NCBI GenBank assembly: GCA_001630475.1
Contig: KV419463.1
Span: 29,074 to 80,999 of the forward strand
DNA: 51,926 bases
Reading direction: 5' to 3'
Source: Sistotremastrum niveocremeum HHB9708
Taxonomy: Eukaryota > Basidiomycota > Agaricomycetes > Sistotremastrales > Sistotremastraceae
Positions within the stretch are counted from its first letter, which is position 1. Each line of letters begins with the position of its first letter. Shown here piece after piece: positions 10,952 to 21,849 of the stretch. Under the pieces are notes generated by a model. The model was not told the origin of the DNA, made no database searches, and saw nothing but the letters and a program-made list of their open reading frames with translations. The translations under genes were made by a program, and so were the position numbers.

Positions 10952-12114
10952 ATGCGATCTCTGAGTACGCGAGCACGTCTTATCTCTTTTCTTCGTACTC
11001 CCATCATCGAATCTCTTTCGACGACGCGTTACATGGCTTCAAACCACGGCCCCCCTCCTCCCAGGCCGGCGTTCGATCCAAAGCCTTCGTTCAAATTCAC
11101 TCAGCCGCCGAATCCGAATTGGAAATTTGGTCAGGGATTGACAGACGAGGCAGTAGGTGGAAAAGAGTGGAAAGAAGCATATCAGGCTGGCTATAAGACA
11201 TTTGACACGACAAAGGAGGAGCCTGGGTGAGCACTGGCGGTGTCAGACGCGTCCACCATGTTACTCACCATTGATTCGCTCCAGGGCAATCTACAAGCTC
11301 TTGATCAGCGGTGTTACACCTCGTCCTATCGCTTTCGTGTCATCCGTATCACCTGACGGCGTCCCGAACCTCGCACCCTTCAGGCAAGTTCTCTGCCTTC
11401 GATCTCGAGTTCGATTTGACAGATGATGTCCAGCTATTTTCAAGTGGTCCGTTTCACGACCATTGATCAAGAGATTCTTCCGGACTAATCTCCTCTCATA
11501 GGTGTCCCATGATCCCCCTCTCCTCATGGTTGCGTTTAGTCACCCTCCCGGCCGCGAAAAGGACTCCTGCGCGAACATTCGTCAAACCAAAGAGTTCACT
11601 GTCAATATAATATCGGAGCCCTTCGTTGAGGCAGCCAACTTCACCGCAGTTGATGCTCCGGCCGGCGAGAACGAGTGGACGGGCAGCGGTTTGACACCTG
11701 AACCCAGTGTAAGCTATCGCGGTCCTGTAACAATTGTCAAAAAAATGACAGGCATATAGACAGCCGTTGGACCGCCTCGTGTGCAGGAGAGTGCGTTCAG
11801 TATGGAATGCGAGGTATGTCAAGCGTTCGAAGTCAATAACTTTGCTCACTCATCCATCCGCTCAGCTTCACAAAATCGACGACTTCCATTCGGATCGGAA
11901 CCCTGACCACTTGTCTACATCTCTGGTCGTTGGCCGCATCAAGCTGATCCATCTCCGCAAAGATGTCCTGACCGAGAAGAATACAGCTGATGCCGAGAAG
12001 CTCAAAGCAATATCAAGACTGGGTGACATCACATATGCAAGAATCGGAGATGGATTCCAAATCCCAAGACCTTCCTGGAAAGATGTGGAAGGAGAATACA
12101 AGAAGAGTGCTTAA
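10952..12114 (+). CDS. Flavin reductase-like FMN-binding protein, 298 aa
   Basis: Exons 10952-11226, 11285-11383, 11434-11446, 11502-11708, 11760-11813 and 11866-12114 (298 codons). The core is a split-barrel FMN-binding flavin reductase domain: GVTPRPIAFVSSV, DGVPNLAPFSYFQVVS, DPPLLMVAFS, SCANIRQTKEFTVNII, then AFSMECELHKIDD and VVGRIKLIH. Such proteins reduce free flavin or act as FMN-dependent oxidoreductases. Exon 3 is only 13 nt and is required to encode SYFQV; the intron before it uses a GC donor (GCAAGT at 11384). The first 27 residues from 10952 are rich in Arg, Ser and Leu without acidic residues, which fits a mitochondrial targeting peptide. An in-frame ATG at 11033 (MASNHGPPPP) would give a cytosolic form of 271 residues. 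It lies head-to-head with the maleylacetate-reductase-like gene. Confidence 0.88.
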
Positions 12115-12258
12115 GAGTTTATTAATTGTACATTGTAACAATTATTGTGTAATTCAGATATTCAAACAAGGAAATCCAGGAAAAGCTCCTCCCATTACAA
12201 TTTGTGATTTGTGACTATTATGATAAGTTAAAGCAGAAGGCAGATCAGCAAAGTGACT

Positions 12259-13974
12259 CTAATCCACCTCCATTGCATCATCTGCCCTCAAGTCTCTGCC
12301 CCTTTGCTCCAGCCATTTAAATGACACTCTGCCTCTGGCATCCTGTAAGAATTTCAGGTCAGTTATTCTATCACATGAGTGGAAAAGAAGTCATACCCTT
12401 TCTGCAGCAACACCAAACTCAGCCATGTGTTCCCTGTAATGACCACTTGTCAGGGTAGCAAAAACCTCTGCTAACCTCTCATCATCAAGTCTCCATCTTT
12501 TGCTCTGCAAAAAAGCTTGATCCTCCTTAGCAAGATACCCAAGGTCTTTCTGTGTAGGCTTGAGTAAATGAACAAGATAATGACATCTTTCATTGGTGTC
12601 TGGATAGACAATCAGACACCTCCAGACAAAGCAGTCTGGAACTGTAGGAGCCTCCCAAAAGGTTTTTGGAAGGACATCAAGAGGGTTGATAGAATGTGCT
12701 CTGGGATTGTATGCCACTGTTGGGCTTGAGGAACGAGCTGGACCTGGTCCAGGGTCTGGATCAGGAGATTGGGCAGGGGAGGGTGTTCTTGGTGGAGGAG
12801 ATGGTGAGGCATGGTGAGAAGATGTGTAGGATGGAATATAGGTGTGAGCTGGGTGTTCAGGCAACTCTACAGACATGGTATCATCATCATCTTGATCTTC
12901 CTGATTTTCCTCCTGAGACCTTGGTGAGTCTTGGCACTCAAATAAAAATAATAAATTATTTACCTCAGGAATCCAGTCAGGTCTGGGTATTTCACCCCAT
13001 GAGCTTTTCTCCCTGGCTGCCATCTTCTTGGAAGTCTTCACATCTTCACAGAAAGCCTTCCACACTTGGTGGCTAAGAGGACTGCTATGGGCAATCCAAT
13101 TAACCAGTATGTCCTCACAATGCCTTGCAAAAAAGTTGAAGACATCACATCTGCATGGTCTCCTCCCCTTCTTCTCTTCTGCAGCAGAATCCCAGAAGTC
13201 CAGATATGTATCCACCAGCCAATTCATGGTCCTGTCTTTTTTGAGAGGAGGAGCATCATCAGACTTGCAAGCATCCAGGATGAATTTCTGGATGTGATAT
13301 TTCTCAAGGAACTTTCTGGAGTTCTTGTATGTTGACAGATGGAGTGAAGCCACTTCATACCATCTGGTCCTAGAGTTTTGTCAACTGAGCAACCCGAAAT
13401 CAAACTGGAAAAGAGCAGATACCATTTGTCCTTTTTATATCCACTTATTTCAGCCACTTCTGGTGTCCTAGCTTGAAATCTGAGACCATTTTCAACATGA
13501 TCAGCTGCAGAAACAAATTCAGCAAAATATGACAAAATAATCTATGGCTGACCAGAACTTACAGTTGAGGAATTGTGGCTGCGCATGCAGCCTGCCAATG
13601 ACAAAAATCTTTATCCCTGCATGAAATTTCCTGCTGAAATGTTCCTCGGAATAGGACCTTCTGTCCTGCTGTTCCAGATCCTTCTTCAACATGTTCCAAC
13701 CAAGAGTAGAGAGCCAATGTTCATTTTGCAAGAGCATTGAACCCTTAAAGAAGATAGGTCCAGCCATGAGCATTTCTTGAGTCTGTGCAAAACCAAGTAT
13801 GTCGTCCAATCCTATCTGCTGGCCTTGGTGAATAAACACAACTGAGTCCAGAATCATTGGATCGGCTGGTCCAATGTTCTTTTCGCCGTGGAAGAGCCGG
13901 TCATCGGTGTAGGGTCCTAGTGGAAGCAAGCCTCGTGGTGGCATCGACACGGTTGTGCGGTTCGAGCAGACCAA
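12259..13974 (-). CDS. Unrecognised protein of 516 aa in a CpG-poor block
   Basis: Exons on the minus strand: 13974-13563, 13504-13423, 13369-12397 and 12342-12259; introns are 58, 53 and 54 nt and the model closes at 516 codons. I do not recognise the family. Visible: PPRGLLPLGPYTDDRLFHGE near the start, a mixed charged central region with CRCDVFNFFARHCEDILVNW, an acidic run (QEDQDDDD), a Ser/Pro-rich linker (SPSPPPRTPSPAQSP), and a C-terminal part with FVWRCLIVYPDTNERCHYLV. There is no signal peptide or membrane segment. Arginine is almost always AGA/AGG, and the DNA from about 12120 to 13860 is nearly free of CpG, unlike its neighbours; the first 35 or so codons lie in CpG-rich sequence. 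It may belong to a multi-copy, once-methylated family. The start could also be the in-frame ATG at 13944. It diverges from SSL1 with 116-146 bp between starts. Confidence 0.7.
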
Positions 13975-14090
13975 TCTACAGCGGCGGAGTCAAGAACGCC
14001 GCAGTTTCGGAGACGCGAGCGCGTCGGTCGCCCTGGACGGCCAACATCTCTGAATCTCGTCGCTCATTTTCTCACTAGATCCTTTGCATC

Positions 14091-15817
14091 ATGCCTCCAC
14101 GAAGAGCTCAAGATCACAATTATATGGCTGTAGACTCAGACTCGGACGACTCATTCATTGTCGAAGATGGCGATGGGGACTTTGGCGCGGATCGAACGAG
14201 AGGTGCGAAGTCGAAAGGAAAGGGAAAAGCGGTGCAGAAAGGAAAAGATAAAGGCAAGGGAAAAGGCAAGGAGGTGAGTTTGATACTTGAGTTCTGTCGC
14301 GGAGGCATTGACCAAGACTCGTGTCCGTTCAGCAACCTTATTCATGGGAGGCTTCATATACACGATCATGGGACGCTGTGCAAGAGGACGAAGGCGGTAG
14401 TCTTCAAACTGCTGTAGAAGATTTGTTAGCTCGCGGCCGTCGTCGAAGGTTCGTAACCTGGTCATAGTTCATGTCATCCAGGGTTTACGTCCTTTCTATG
14501 TCAGGCTTTTAGGCCCGAGTACTGCAATTCGACGAACTATTATTCGACATCTCATCTTAATCCTCGACCTATCCGCTTCTATGCTCGATAAAGACATGAG
14601 GCCTTCTCGATTTGACTTGACGCTTGAATATGCGCGAGCTTTCATCACAGAATGGTTCGACCAGAATCCACTTGGCCAGATCGGAATCGTTGGGATGAGA
14701 GCGGGGCTAGGAGAACGTGTATGTGATATGTCGGGTGAGCTCTCCTCTTTTTCTACTCACCGCTTGCTCATGAATTGTACAGGTAATCCGCAGGACGTAC
14801 TGAAGCACATTTCTGACCGAGTGAAGCTGGAGCCTAACGGAGAACCAAGCTTGCAAAATGCTATCGAAATGGCTCGTGGAAGTATGAGGTTAGTATTCAC
14901 CCTGTCTCTACTTCCTACTCGCGATAACCTTCGCTTCAGCCATCTGCCATCCCACTCTTCTCGTGAAGTGTTGGTCATATTCGGCTCATTGACTTCATGC
15001 GACCCCGGAAATATACACGATACGCTCGATGCTTGTGTGAAAGATCGAATACGCGTTTCCTTCGTCTCTCTTGCTGCTGAAATGAAGATTTGTCGAGACT
15101 TTTGTGTTAAGACAGGAGGTAAAAAGCTTTAACTCGCGTTTCAGTATACTTAAGCATCGTTCAAGGCACTTTCGGTGTGGCTCTGAACGAAGGTCACTTT
15201 AAAGATCTGCTTTTCGAGGGCATACCGCCCCCTGTTCAGACAGGTGCTGCCGCTACTGCAAAAACTGGACCTGGTAATCCGGCGGCCGATCTGATGCAAA
15301 TGGGATTCCCCACAAGACTACCAGATACGGCTCCTCCAGCACTGTGTGTCTGTCATTCTGAGCTTAAGACTGAGGGATTTCTCTGTCCGAGATGTGGGGC
15401 GAAACTCTGCGACGTCCCGACGGATTGCGATATTTGCGGGCTTATGATCGTCAGCTCTTCACATTTAGCTCGAAGTTACCATCATCTCTTCCCAGTCAAA
15501 CCATACGAAGTCTTGTGAGTGCGATGCCTCTTCGAAAAACTCTGCTAATACGTCAGGCTCTGTGAGGTAGTATGGACAAGTCTTCATTAACGATAACATC
15601 GCCTAGTGTGTGTCATGCGTGTGCCCTTCCCTTTCGTGAATCTCAGCAGTCCAAGACTCCCGCAACTGCTCCTGCAGAAGGCTTGAGTCCTTTAGGACGC
15701 TACCGGTGTCCTGATTGTGGGAACGACTTTTGCGCGGATTGCGACGTTTTTGTGCATGAAGTTATGCATGTCTGCCCTTCCTGTCACGATCCAAAACCAA
15801 TTCCGCAGCCGTCGTAG
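14091..15817 (+). CDS. SSL1: TFIIH subunit Ssl1 (p44), 457 aa
   Basis: Exons 14091-14273, 14333-14448, 14505-14734, 14783-14888, 14940-15118, 15166-15514 and 15607-15817 close in frame at 457 codons, close to yeast Ssl1 (461). Ssl1 is a core subunit of TFIIH that stimulates the XPD/Rad3 helicase in transcription initiation and nucleotide excision repair, in the nucleus. An acidic and Lys/Gly-rich N-terminus is followed by QPYSWEASYTRSWD, a von Willebrand A-like domain with LILDLSASM (D121-S123-S125), EYARAFITEWFDQNPLGQIG and EVLVIFGSL, then a zinc region with LCPRCGAKLC and CDICG, and the C-terminal C4-type RING-like finger (VCHAC, YRCPDCG, CADCD, CPSCH). The intron at 15515-15606 is 92 nt, longer than the others; its exact borders are the least certain part of the model. 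Confidence 0.93.
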
Positions 15818-15951
15818 ACTACATACTTGCGTACTAATAATAAGGTTTTATTATCCTAAAATATCTCAAAGGCTGCCGAATAGAGATTCAAAGTCCGACC
15901 ATCCATCGCCGTCGCTACGTTCGACCCTCTGCTCGCCCACCTCGATTCTCT

Positions 15952-17397
15952 ATGCTCGCCTTGCTGCCCCTCACACTCGTTTTACTCCTCACTTGCTCCT
16001 CTTCCTATGCATCAGATACACCACTAAATGGCCCTTGCGACCAGGCCGATACCAAACTGGAAACCGGCACCTACCAACTGCTCTCATCCTGCCCCATCAC
16101 GCAATTTTGCAATAGCAATGGTCAATGTCAAGACAAAGGCTGTCGACGAGACGAATTCCCTTTTGGATATCCTTCAGGTGGAAATCTTCCGCCTAAATGT
16201 CCCCAGGGACAGTTTTGCCCAGATGAAGAGGATGCTTGTCAACCGCTGCTGCCCGTCGGCAGTCCTTGTCAATTAAATCGCAATGGTGTGTTATTATTTG
16301 AACTTCTCTAAGCCACCGTCGCTAAATATGCTGTAGATGAATGCGAAGCACCACCGGATTTCAAGCAATTAGCAGGCGATCTTACCCAAAACTTCAACGG
16401 CAGCGTTTGCATCAACCTTACGTGCCAGTACGATGACCTTTATTCTCACCCCTCTTCGAGCTTTGAACACCGTACCTAGATGGGCGAATGCGACTCTTGG
16501 ACAGCCATGCTTGGTAGAAAATGTGGCCTATATCGGATATGCTGCAGATGGCAGTGAATTCATCGATGTCGTTTCGCGGTACGTCCAGCTTACCAGAACC
16601 CTTACGACGAACCTCCTCATTGGGTCCATATTTTCTTAGCGGTAACTGCGTCAAAGGTCTCTATTGTGACGCCGTCGCCCTCCAATGCATGCAAACCAAA
16701 GCTCTTGGAGCATCTTGTGCGGCTAACAAGGAGCAAGTCACCCTCCATCAAAGGCTCCAGCTCTATCTAATCCCTCACTGCCTCCAGATGTGCCTCAAAC
16801 AACTGTGACACCACCTTGAAGTGTGCTGTTTCAGCCGATTCTCCTCAGCACTTCGGCGTCTGGGTCTACGTGGTAGTCTTCATTGCAATTTTGGGAGGTA
16901 CGTGGTCAGCTAGCTGCCCTGACAGTGGATTTAAGATTCCTAGGAATGGTCGGCACCCTCGTGACCTTGTTCTTCATTCATAGGAAAGATCGCGACCAGG
17001 ACCGATCCAAGCGTCTTCAGTACTGGCGTGAACAGGTACCGTTCTTTCTGATTCCTCTGTCATTTTACTCAGATCATTCCCGCAGAACGCCTTCCGTCAA
17101 AACATCATGCAGATGCGTGATACCGCCCGGGCATCAATTCTCTCCCTCCCCCGAGACGGAGCCAGCACAGTCGGCACGAACAGCCCGCGTGGTTCGGCAT
17201 ACAGCCGTGTCGGCCTCACCTCTGAAGACTCTTCACTCCCTCTAGTGCAACATGCCGCCTCCAACCCCAGTGGATTGCGCAATCAAGTTTCAGACGATGA
17301 TCGCGCTGCTGATGACAGTGGCGAAGAAGCACTGATCACCACCGGCAAAAAATCAAGACGAAAGCCTACTCGAAGAACATCAGTTGGGAGAATATGA
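15952..17397 (+). CDS. Secretory-pathway, cysteine-rich single-pass membrane protein, 376 aa
   Basis: Exons 15952-16285, 16337-16427, 16480-16578, 16640-16732, 16788-16897, 16944-17035 and 17086-17397. A hydrophobic signal peptide (first about 22 residues, LALLPLTLVLLLTC) is followed by about 210 residues with many cysteines in short repeated patterns (GPCD, FCNSNGQCQDKGC, GQFCPDEEDAC, GASCAANKECASNNC), which suggests a disulfide-rich outer domain. One membrane segment (VWVYVVVFIAILGGMVGTLVTLFF) comes next, then a basic stop-transfer stretch (HRKDRDQDRSKR) and a Ser-rich cytoplasmic tail ending RRKPTRRTSVGRI. The topology is type I. The intron at 16733-16787 has a GC donor (GCAAGT). I know similar proteins only as conserved basidiomycete proteins of unknown function; a wall-sensor or adhesion role would be a guess. 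Confidence 0.85.
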
Positions 17398-18000
17398 GTC
17401 TGATTTCATAGACTATGTAGGTGGCGCGCTGAGATCCACGACTTTGAACGTAGGGCACGAATTGATTTCTCCTTGCATATTTTCTCTTGGCTTGTCATCA
17501 TCATGGACGGATACTTTCTTTATCTCCCTCTTTGCTCCTACATTATAATCCTTGGACAACGAATCCCTAGCGATACCGATGTAACCGCTAGCTCTGATTC
17601 GATTATTCATGCCGTATACACACATTCGACATTCCGCTCTTTCTTTCTTTCTGATTCTTGTACACCATCTAGCGCTGTATAGCTTTGATAGCTCAAAGAG
17701 CTTTGTCTCAGAACCCGACACATCGACTTTCCGGGAAAATTATGCCTAATGCAGGTAGTCAAATGAAGCTTAGTGTTACAGTGTGAGTATCCAGAGGACT
17801 TTGCACTGAAAACTCAGGAGTTCCAGGCACTTTGAAATATTTCGCAGGCTAACTCTAATTTGAGCGCGCGGACTCGGAGTAAGAACTAAACATCGACAAA
17901 CAGTCCACATTAGGGACAACGAAACTGACGTCGCGGCATATCGGCGACTTTCTTTGCAATTCGCTCCCCGCAGCCCACAGCATTTCTCCACCGATCTCGT
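17398..18000. other. Intergenic, nothing recognised
   Basis: About 600 bp between two plus-strand genes. No ORF, repeat or RNA gene stands out. It should contain the 3' end of the membrane-protein gene and the promoter of the next gene. Confidence 0.5.
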
Positions 18001-19242
18001 ATGGACGCTTTTCGATCAAGCAGGTCGACGTCCACCCATCAACGACTAGAAACATCAACGCCTTCGACGTCACCACCACCGCAGGAAGAAGACCTCAGCA
18101 AAGCTACAGCTTGGGTTGAAGAGGAGCACGCGCCACCATTTCCTGCAAAATGGAAGGGCAAAGGGAAGCAAGTCGACGATGACGACGACGAGGTCGATGT
18201 ACATTCTAGTGGAGACGGGCTGGATTCATATCCACCTGTGGACGATGAGGCCGAAGGACGGAGAATAAGCGAGGTGAGTACCGGCATCCCAATTCTGTCT
18301 TCGCGACGCGCTGCCTCAAGCTTCAAATTGCTGACTGGGTTTTTGGGATAGAACCTGAAACGATGGGAAGAAGCCGAACGACGCAGGCGGAAACAACTAC
18401 GTGATTCTACTCATAATCAGCACCAGCCATCGTCGGTCGTTGCGGACGTCAGTAGAAAGGCGTCGGGCTTGCTGTGGAGCTCCCGCAACTCTGGACATAC
18501 AGCAGCTAGCACACGACCTCCGAATCTAGGTCCAAAAACTCATCAAGTCCTCTCCACGAACGATGAGCTGGAGGGTGTCCCTCTAGACCCGATCAATGTC
18601 ACCCATTCCCCGTCACCAACCCCCACACCTACCCAAGCCACCCAACAATTCGACCTTCAATTACATTCACAGCCTCAAGACCATGGCTTAATACGACGTG
18701 ACAGTCTTGTCTCCGCTGAACTCCACGTTCCGGAAAATCCGTTCGAAGACCCTGTAATAGTCTCCCGGACGTCGTCATCAGGTTCCGGAAGCTCTGGCAG
18801 TGCTGTCATGGTTCCCTCGTCTACTTCCTCCGCACCTCCTCATTCCAATACCCCTCCTCCAATCAGATCTCCCTCGCCGAAAACACAGACTACCCTTCGA
18901 GAATCAACATCATCTAGAGCGTCGAACTCAACTACTACTACGGCCCATTCGTCAACGGCACGCCCTATGCTTCCAGAAAGACAAACTACCATCGGTCCAG
19001 ATGGCAAACCTGTCCGAACACACCCTCCGCGGATTGCCAGTCCTGCGGCATCCTCGATACAGCAGCAAGATTTATATATGGATCCTGACCCTCATGAGAG
19101 TCGTTGGTGGACAGACTGGCTATGTGGATGCAGAGAAGGTCCTAATAGGGGAGGGGACGACCAAGTGAGTCCTGTCTGCACCTTAGTTATCCAGTCCTCA
19201 CCATGTGTATCTCAGGCTGGACGAACAAATCCGTTTGAATAG
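18001..19242 (+). CDS. Disordered Ser/Thr/Pro-rich protein with NPF motifs, 370 aa
   Basis: Exons 18001-18273, 18352-19164 and 19216-19242 (370 codons). The last intron is 51 nt without an in-frame stop; splicing it gives the C-terminus DDQAGRTNPFE. The protein is mostly low-complexity: Ser/Thr/Pro tracts, an acidic stretch (DDDDDEVDVHSS) and a short charged segment (LKRWEEAERRRRKQLRD) likely to be helical. Two NPF tripeptides (PENPFEDP and the C-terminal TNPFE) are potential ligands for EH domains of endocytic proteins. A Trp/Cys-rich box (SRWWTDWLCGCREGPNRG) near the C-terminus is the only piece that looks strongly constrained; it could be membrane-associated or palmitoylated. No family was recognised. 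A peripheral trafficking role is an inference from the NPF motifs alone. Confidence 0.75.
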
Positions 19243-21849
19243 ATTTCGCGGGAAATATTTTATTCGACTTCGCCAATTTTTCGCTTCTCGTCATGGAAGT
19301 TCGCTGCATTAAAGGGATATGACTGCACATTGTCGGACCTCTTATTATTTCGCACATGTTACTTCAAGATTCATACTGTAATGTAATTCGATTCTGCGTA
19401 CACTGGAACACTGGCTCTCAAGCTTCAAACTAGAGGACTGTAGGCTTTCCCGAAGTTTGCATTAAGGCTCGCCCTTGTTGAAGATACATGCGAACTTTAT
19501 TTCCACCTGCTACAGTCTATGTCCCAGCAACCTGGATGCCAACACCGTCACAAACAGCGTTGAAACTGTGGCTTCAGGGAAACTATGGATCAACCCGGTG
19601 AATGGCCGAATAATGCAAAGGCTTTGCGAATGATACTCTGAGCACTTGGCATGAACTTTTCTGTCGGCGGAAATATATTAGAGGCAAGATACATTCGAGA
19701 CGAGGCTTGAAACCGTTGCCTGCAGGAGCTTTCCGGATCAAGATTCGGAGAATTGAGGAAAGCCTAGCCTGAGCCCGATATCTCCGTTCATCGCGTGGCT
19801 CCACGTGGCTCGCTTAGCGCTCAACGTTAACCCGTACGGACACTTGTCCCTGCACGAGCTGCACGCTGCGATCGTCGATCAAGTCTTGCTTGGATAAACC
19901 CTGCGTATCGTCTGCTTTTATCTTCAAAGTGAGGGCCGCGCACAAAGCCTCACAAACTTCCACGGTTTTGTGACAGGACTTTTTTCTCTAGGAGTCCAGG
20001 ACCTTCAAGACGCAGACGGATATTTTCTGATGCGCCGATCTCTGTCAGTGTTGCAGCTTCAGGTTGATAACGCTTGGATGAACCCTCTCTGATAGCCTAA
20101 GATCGAACACACCATGTGCAGCACACAACATGGCAGCACATCGCCGCCGAGGTTCGGTAATTGTGCATCGGATATCAGTCGAGGCGAACATCGAGTGATC
20201 GAAATTTACGAAACGAAACTGCACGACGCCGTTGAGAATCTTGAGATACTCGGAAAAACACTTCTGGGATGTTTCTTGGGCTGATATTCCAACGCCAGGC
20301 AGCCACAGTACAAAAGAGACTTGGAACCTTTCTTGCTGCCGGATTTTCTAGACCATCATACGGGAACGCTCATAGTTCTCGTTGACTATCCAAACATCGC
20401 TTGTCAATGGTATTTTCACCGACTCGGATTAGGCCTATAGCCCCTCACTTCTTTCTGGGATTGTCAGAGTGCCTCGGACCCGAAGTCGATCAAGAAATTC
20501 CAACACAGTACCGAGGGGTTCTGACTGCTGTTGCAAACGCCTCTACATACTAAGACACACACGTTGGAACAAGAGCCTGTTAACGATGCGCCTTCGATCT
20601 AGACTCCCGAACCTCGCAGTGCCCTCGATCTGCCCTCGATGCTCTGTGTATCACACTCAGGGTTGTCTAACGGCATCCCGCCCTTGTCGTGGGAGTCTTG
20701 CGGCATTGGTCGACCAAAGTACAAGACCAACGAATGGAATGCGAGGAAACAGCATGCTGCTCGATATTGAATTAATGCTCCGCCTGCTCGGACATTGTTC
20801 TCTCCTAGGGCCCTCCAAAGGATCCGGTCCTTCTGGTAGACTGGTCCTAGAACTGTTTCAAAACTGCGAAGCAAGACTGAATACCACTGGAGGTTAATTT
20901 CGACCGGTGTTTTCCTGCGAATGACTCGCATACTAAATGTCCTTCTACTTGGCCGGGGCTGCTGCGACATTAATGCATAATGAGCTTCTCTGCAGATCGA
21001 CATGAGATCCGCACGGTTCTTCGTCCGGGAACAGGGCTCGCCGGACTCTCTTCTCTCTCCTGCCGGGCGATATTCCAAGGCACGGGAAGCTTCGGGATCT
21101 CACTCGACCGTCATTAATCCTTTTCGAGGAATCCGACTTGTGGCGCTACTCTTTGGCCCTGAGGAAAGTCTTAGATTTCCTCAAAACCCACTCTTCTCGT
21201 TGCTCAAGCAGCTCAACCATGATGGCAATGGTCCCTCCGATAAACTCGCAACAGCTTCAATGACTTCTCTGTTATTCCGGAACATATATTCTATACTCCA
21301 GGCTCTGAGCGTCGGAGGCTCAGATCGTCTAAGTGACCTTGGATGTCTTGTGATTCTTTCGACCATTTTTATTCTGTCCACATTGCGAACCTGGCCGGCA
21401 ATGGTGACAGCAAATCAGAAAGGCAAACAGAAACGCCACAAAGCCTCCCATGAATCAGGCTTGACCGGAGGTTACGGCCAACATGGGATCTTCGTCTCTT
21501 CTCACATTTTCAGGTTCGCAACGACTGCTTCCGAACAGCGGAAAACGGAAGCACACGCTTTCCTCAGATCGACGATTTTCACCGAGAAAAAGCCGGCGCC
21601 GTCGAGAGAAGAATACATGAATAACGATCTTCTGGGGCATCGTCTGCTGCATCGACGCAGGTGAGGATCGTGTTCACTGTAAGGACGAACAAGATTATTC
21701 TCACAGGGTGGCTTCGCCCTGAGGCCCAGGCACTGATCAAGCCGAACTCCGAGAAACATTTCCGCTTCTCTCGGATGTGCTTCTTCCGACTTTGTTCCTG
21801 ATAAAATTTCTTCCTCACTCATGCCTTTCGTGCTGCGAACTGGATTCAC
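19243..21849. other. Gene-free region, nothing recognised
   Basis: About 2.6 kb without a supported gene. Open frames exist on both strands (for example 21002-21664 plus and 20599-21078 minus) but their translations are compositionally random and lack family signatures. No terminal repeats, tRNA or rRNA were identified. Together with the adjoining element it forms a gap between two gene-dense segments and may consist of decayed transposon sequence. Confidence 0.4.

Noticed and set aside
20599-21078. A 159-codon minus-strand frame
   Set aside because: No recognisable domain; arginine- and serine-rich composition expected from chance in GC-rich DNA.
21002-21664. A 220-codon open frame (plus) and overlapping minus-strand frames in the gene-free gap
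   Set aside because: No family signature, random-looking composition and no consistent intron structure.
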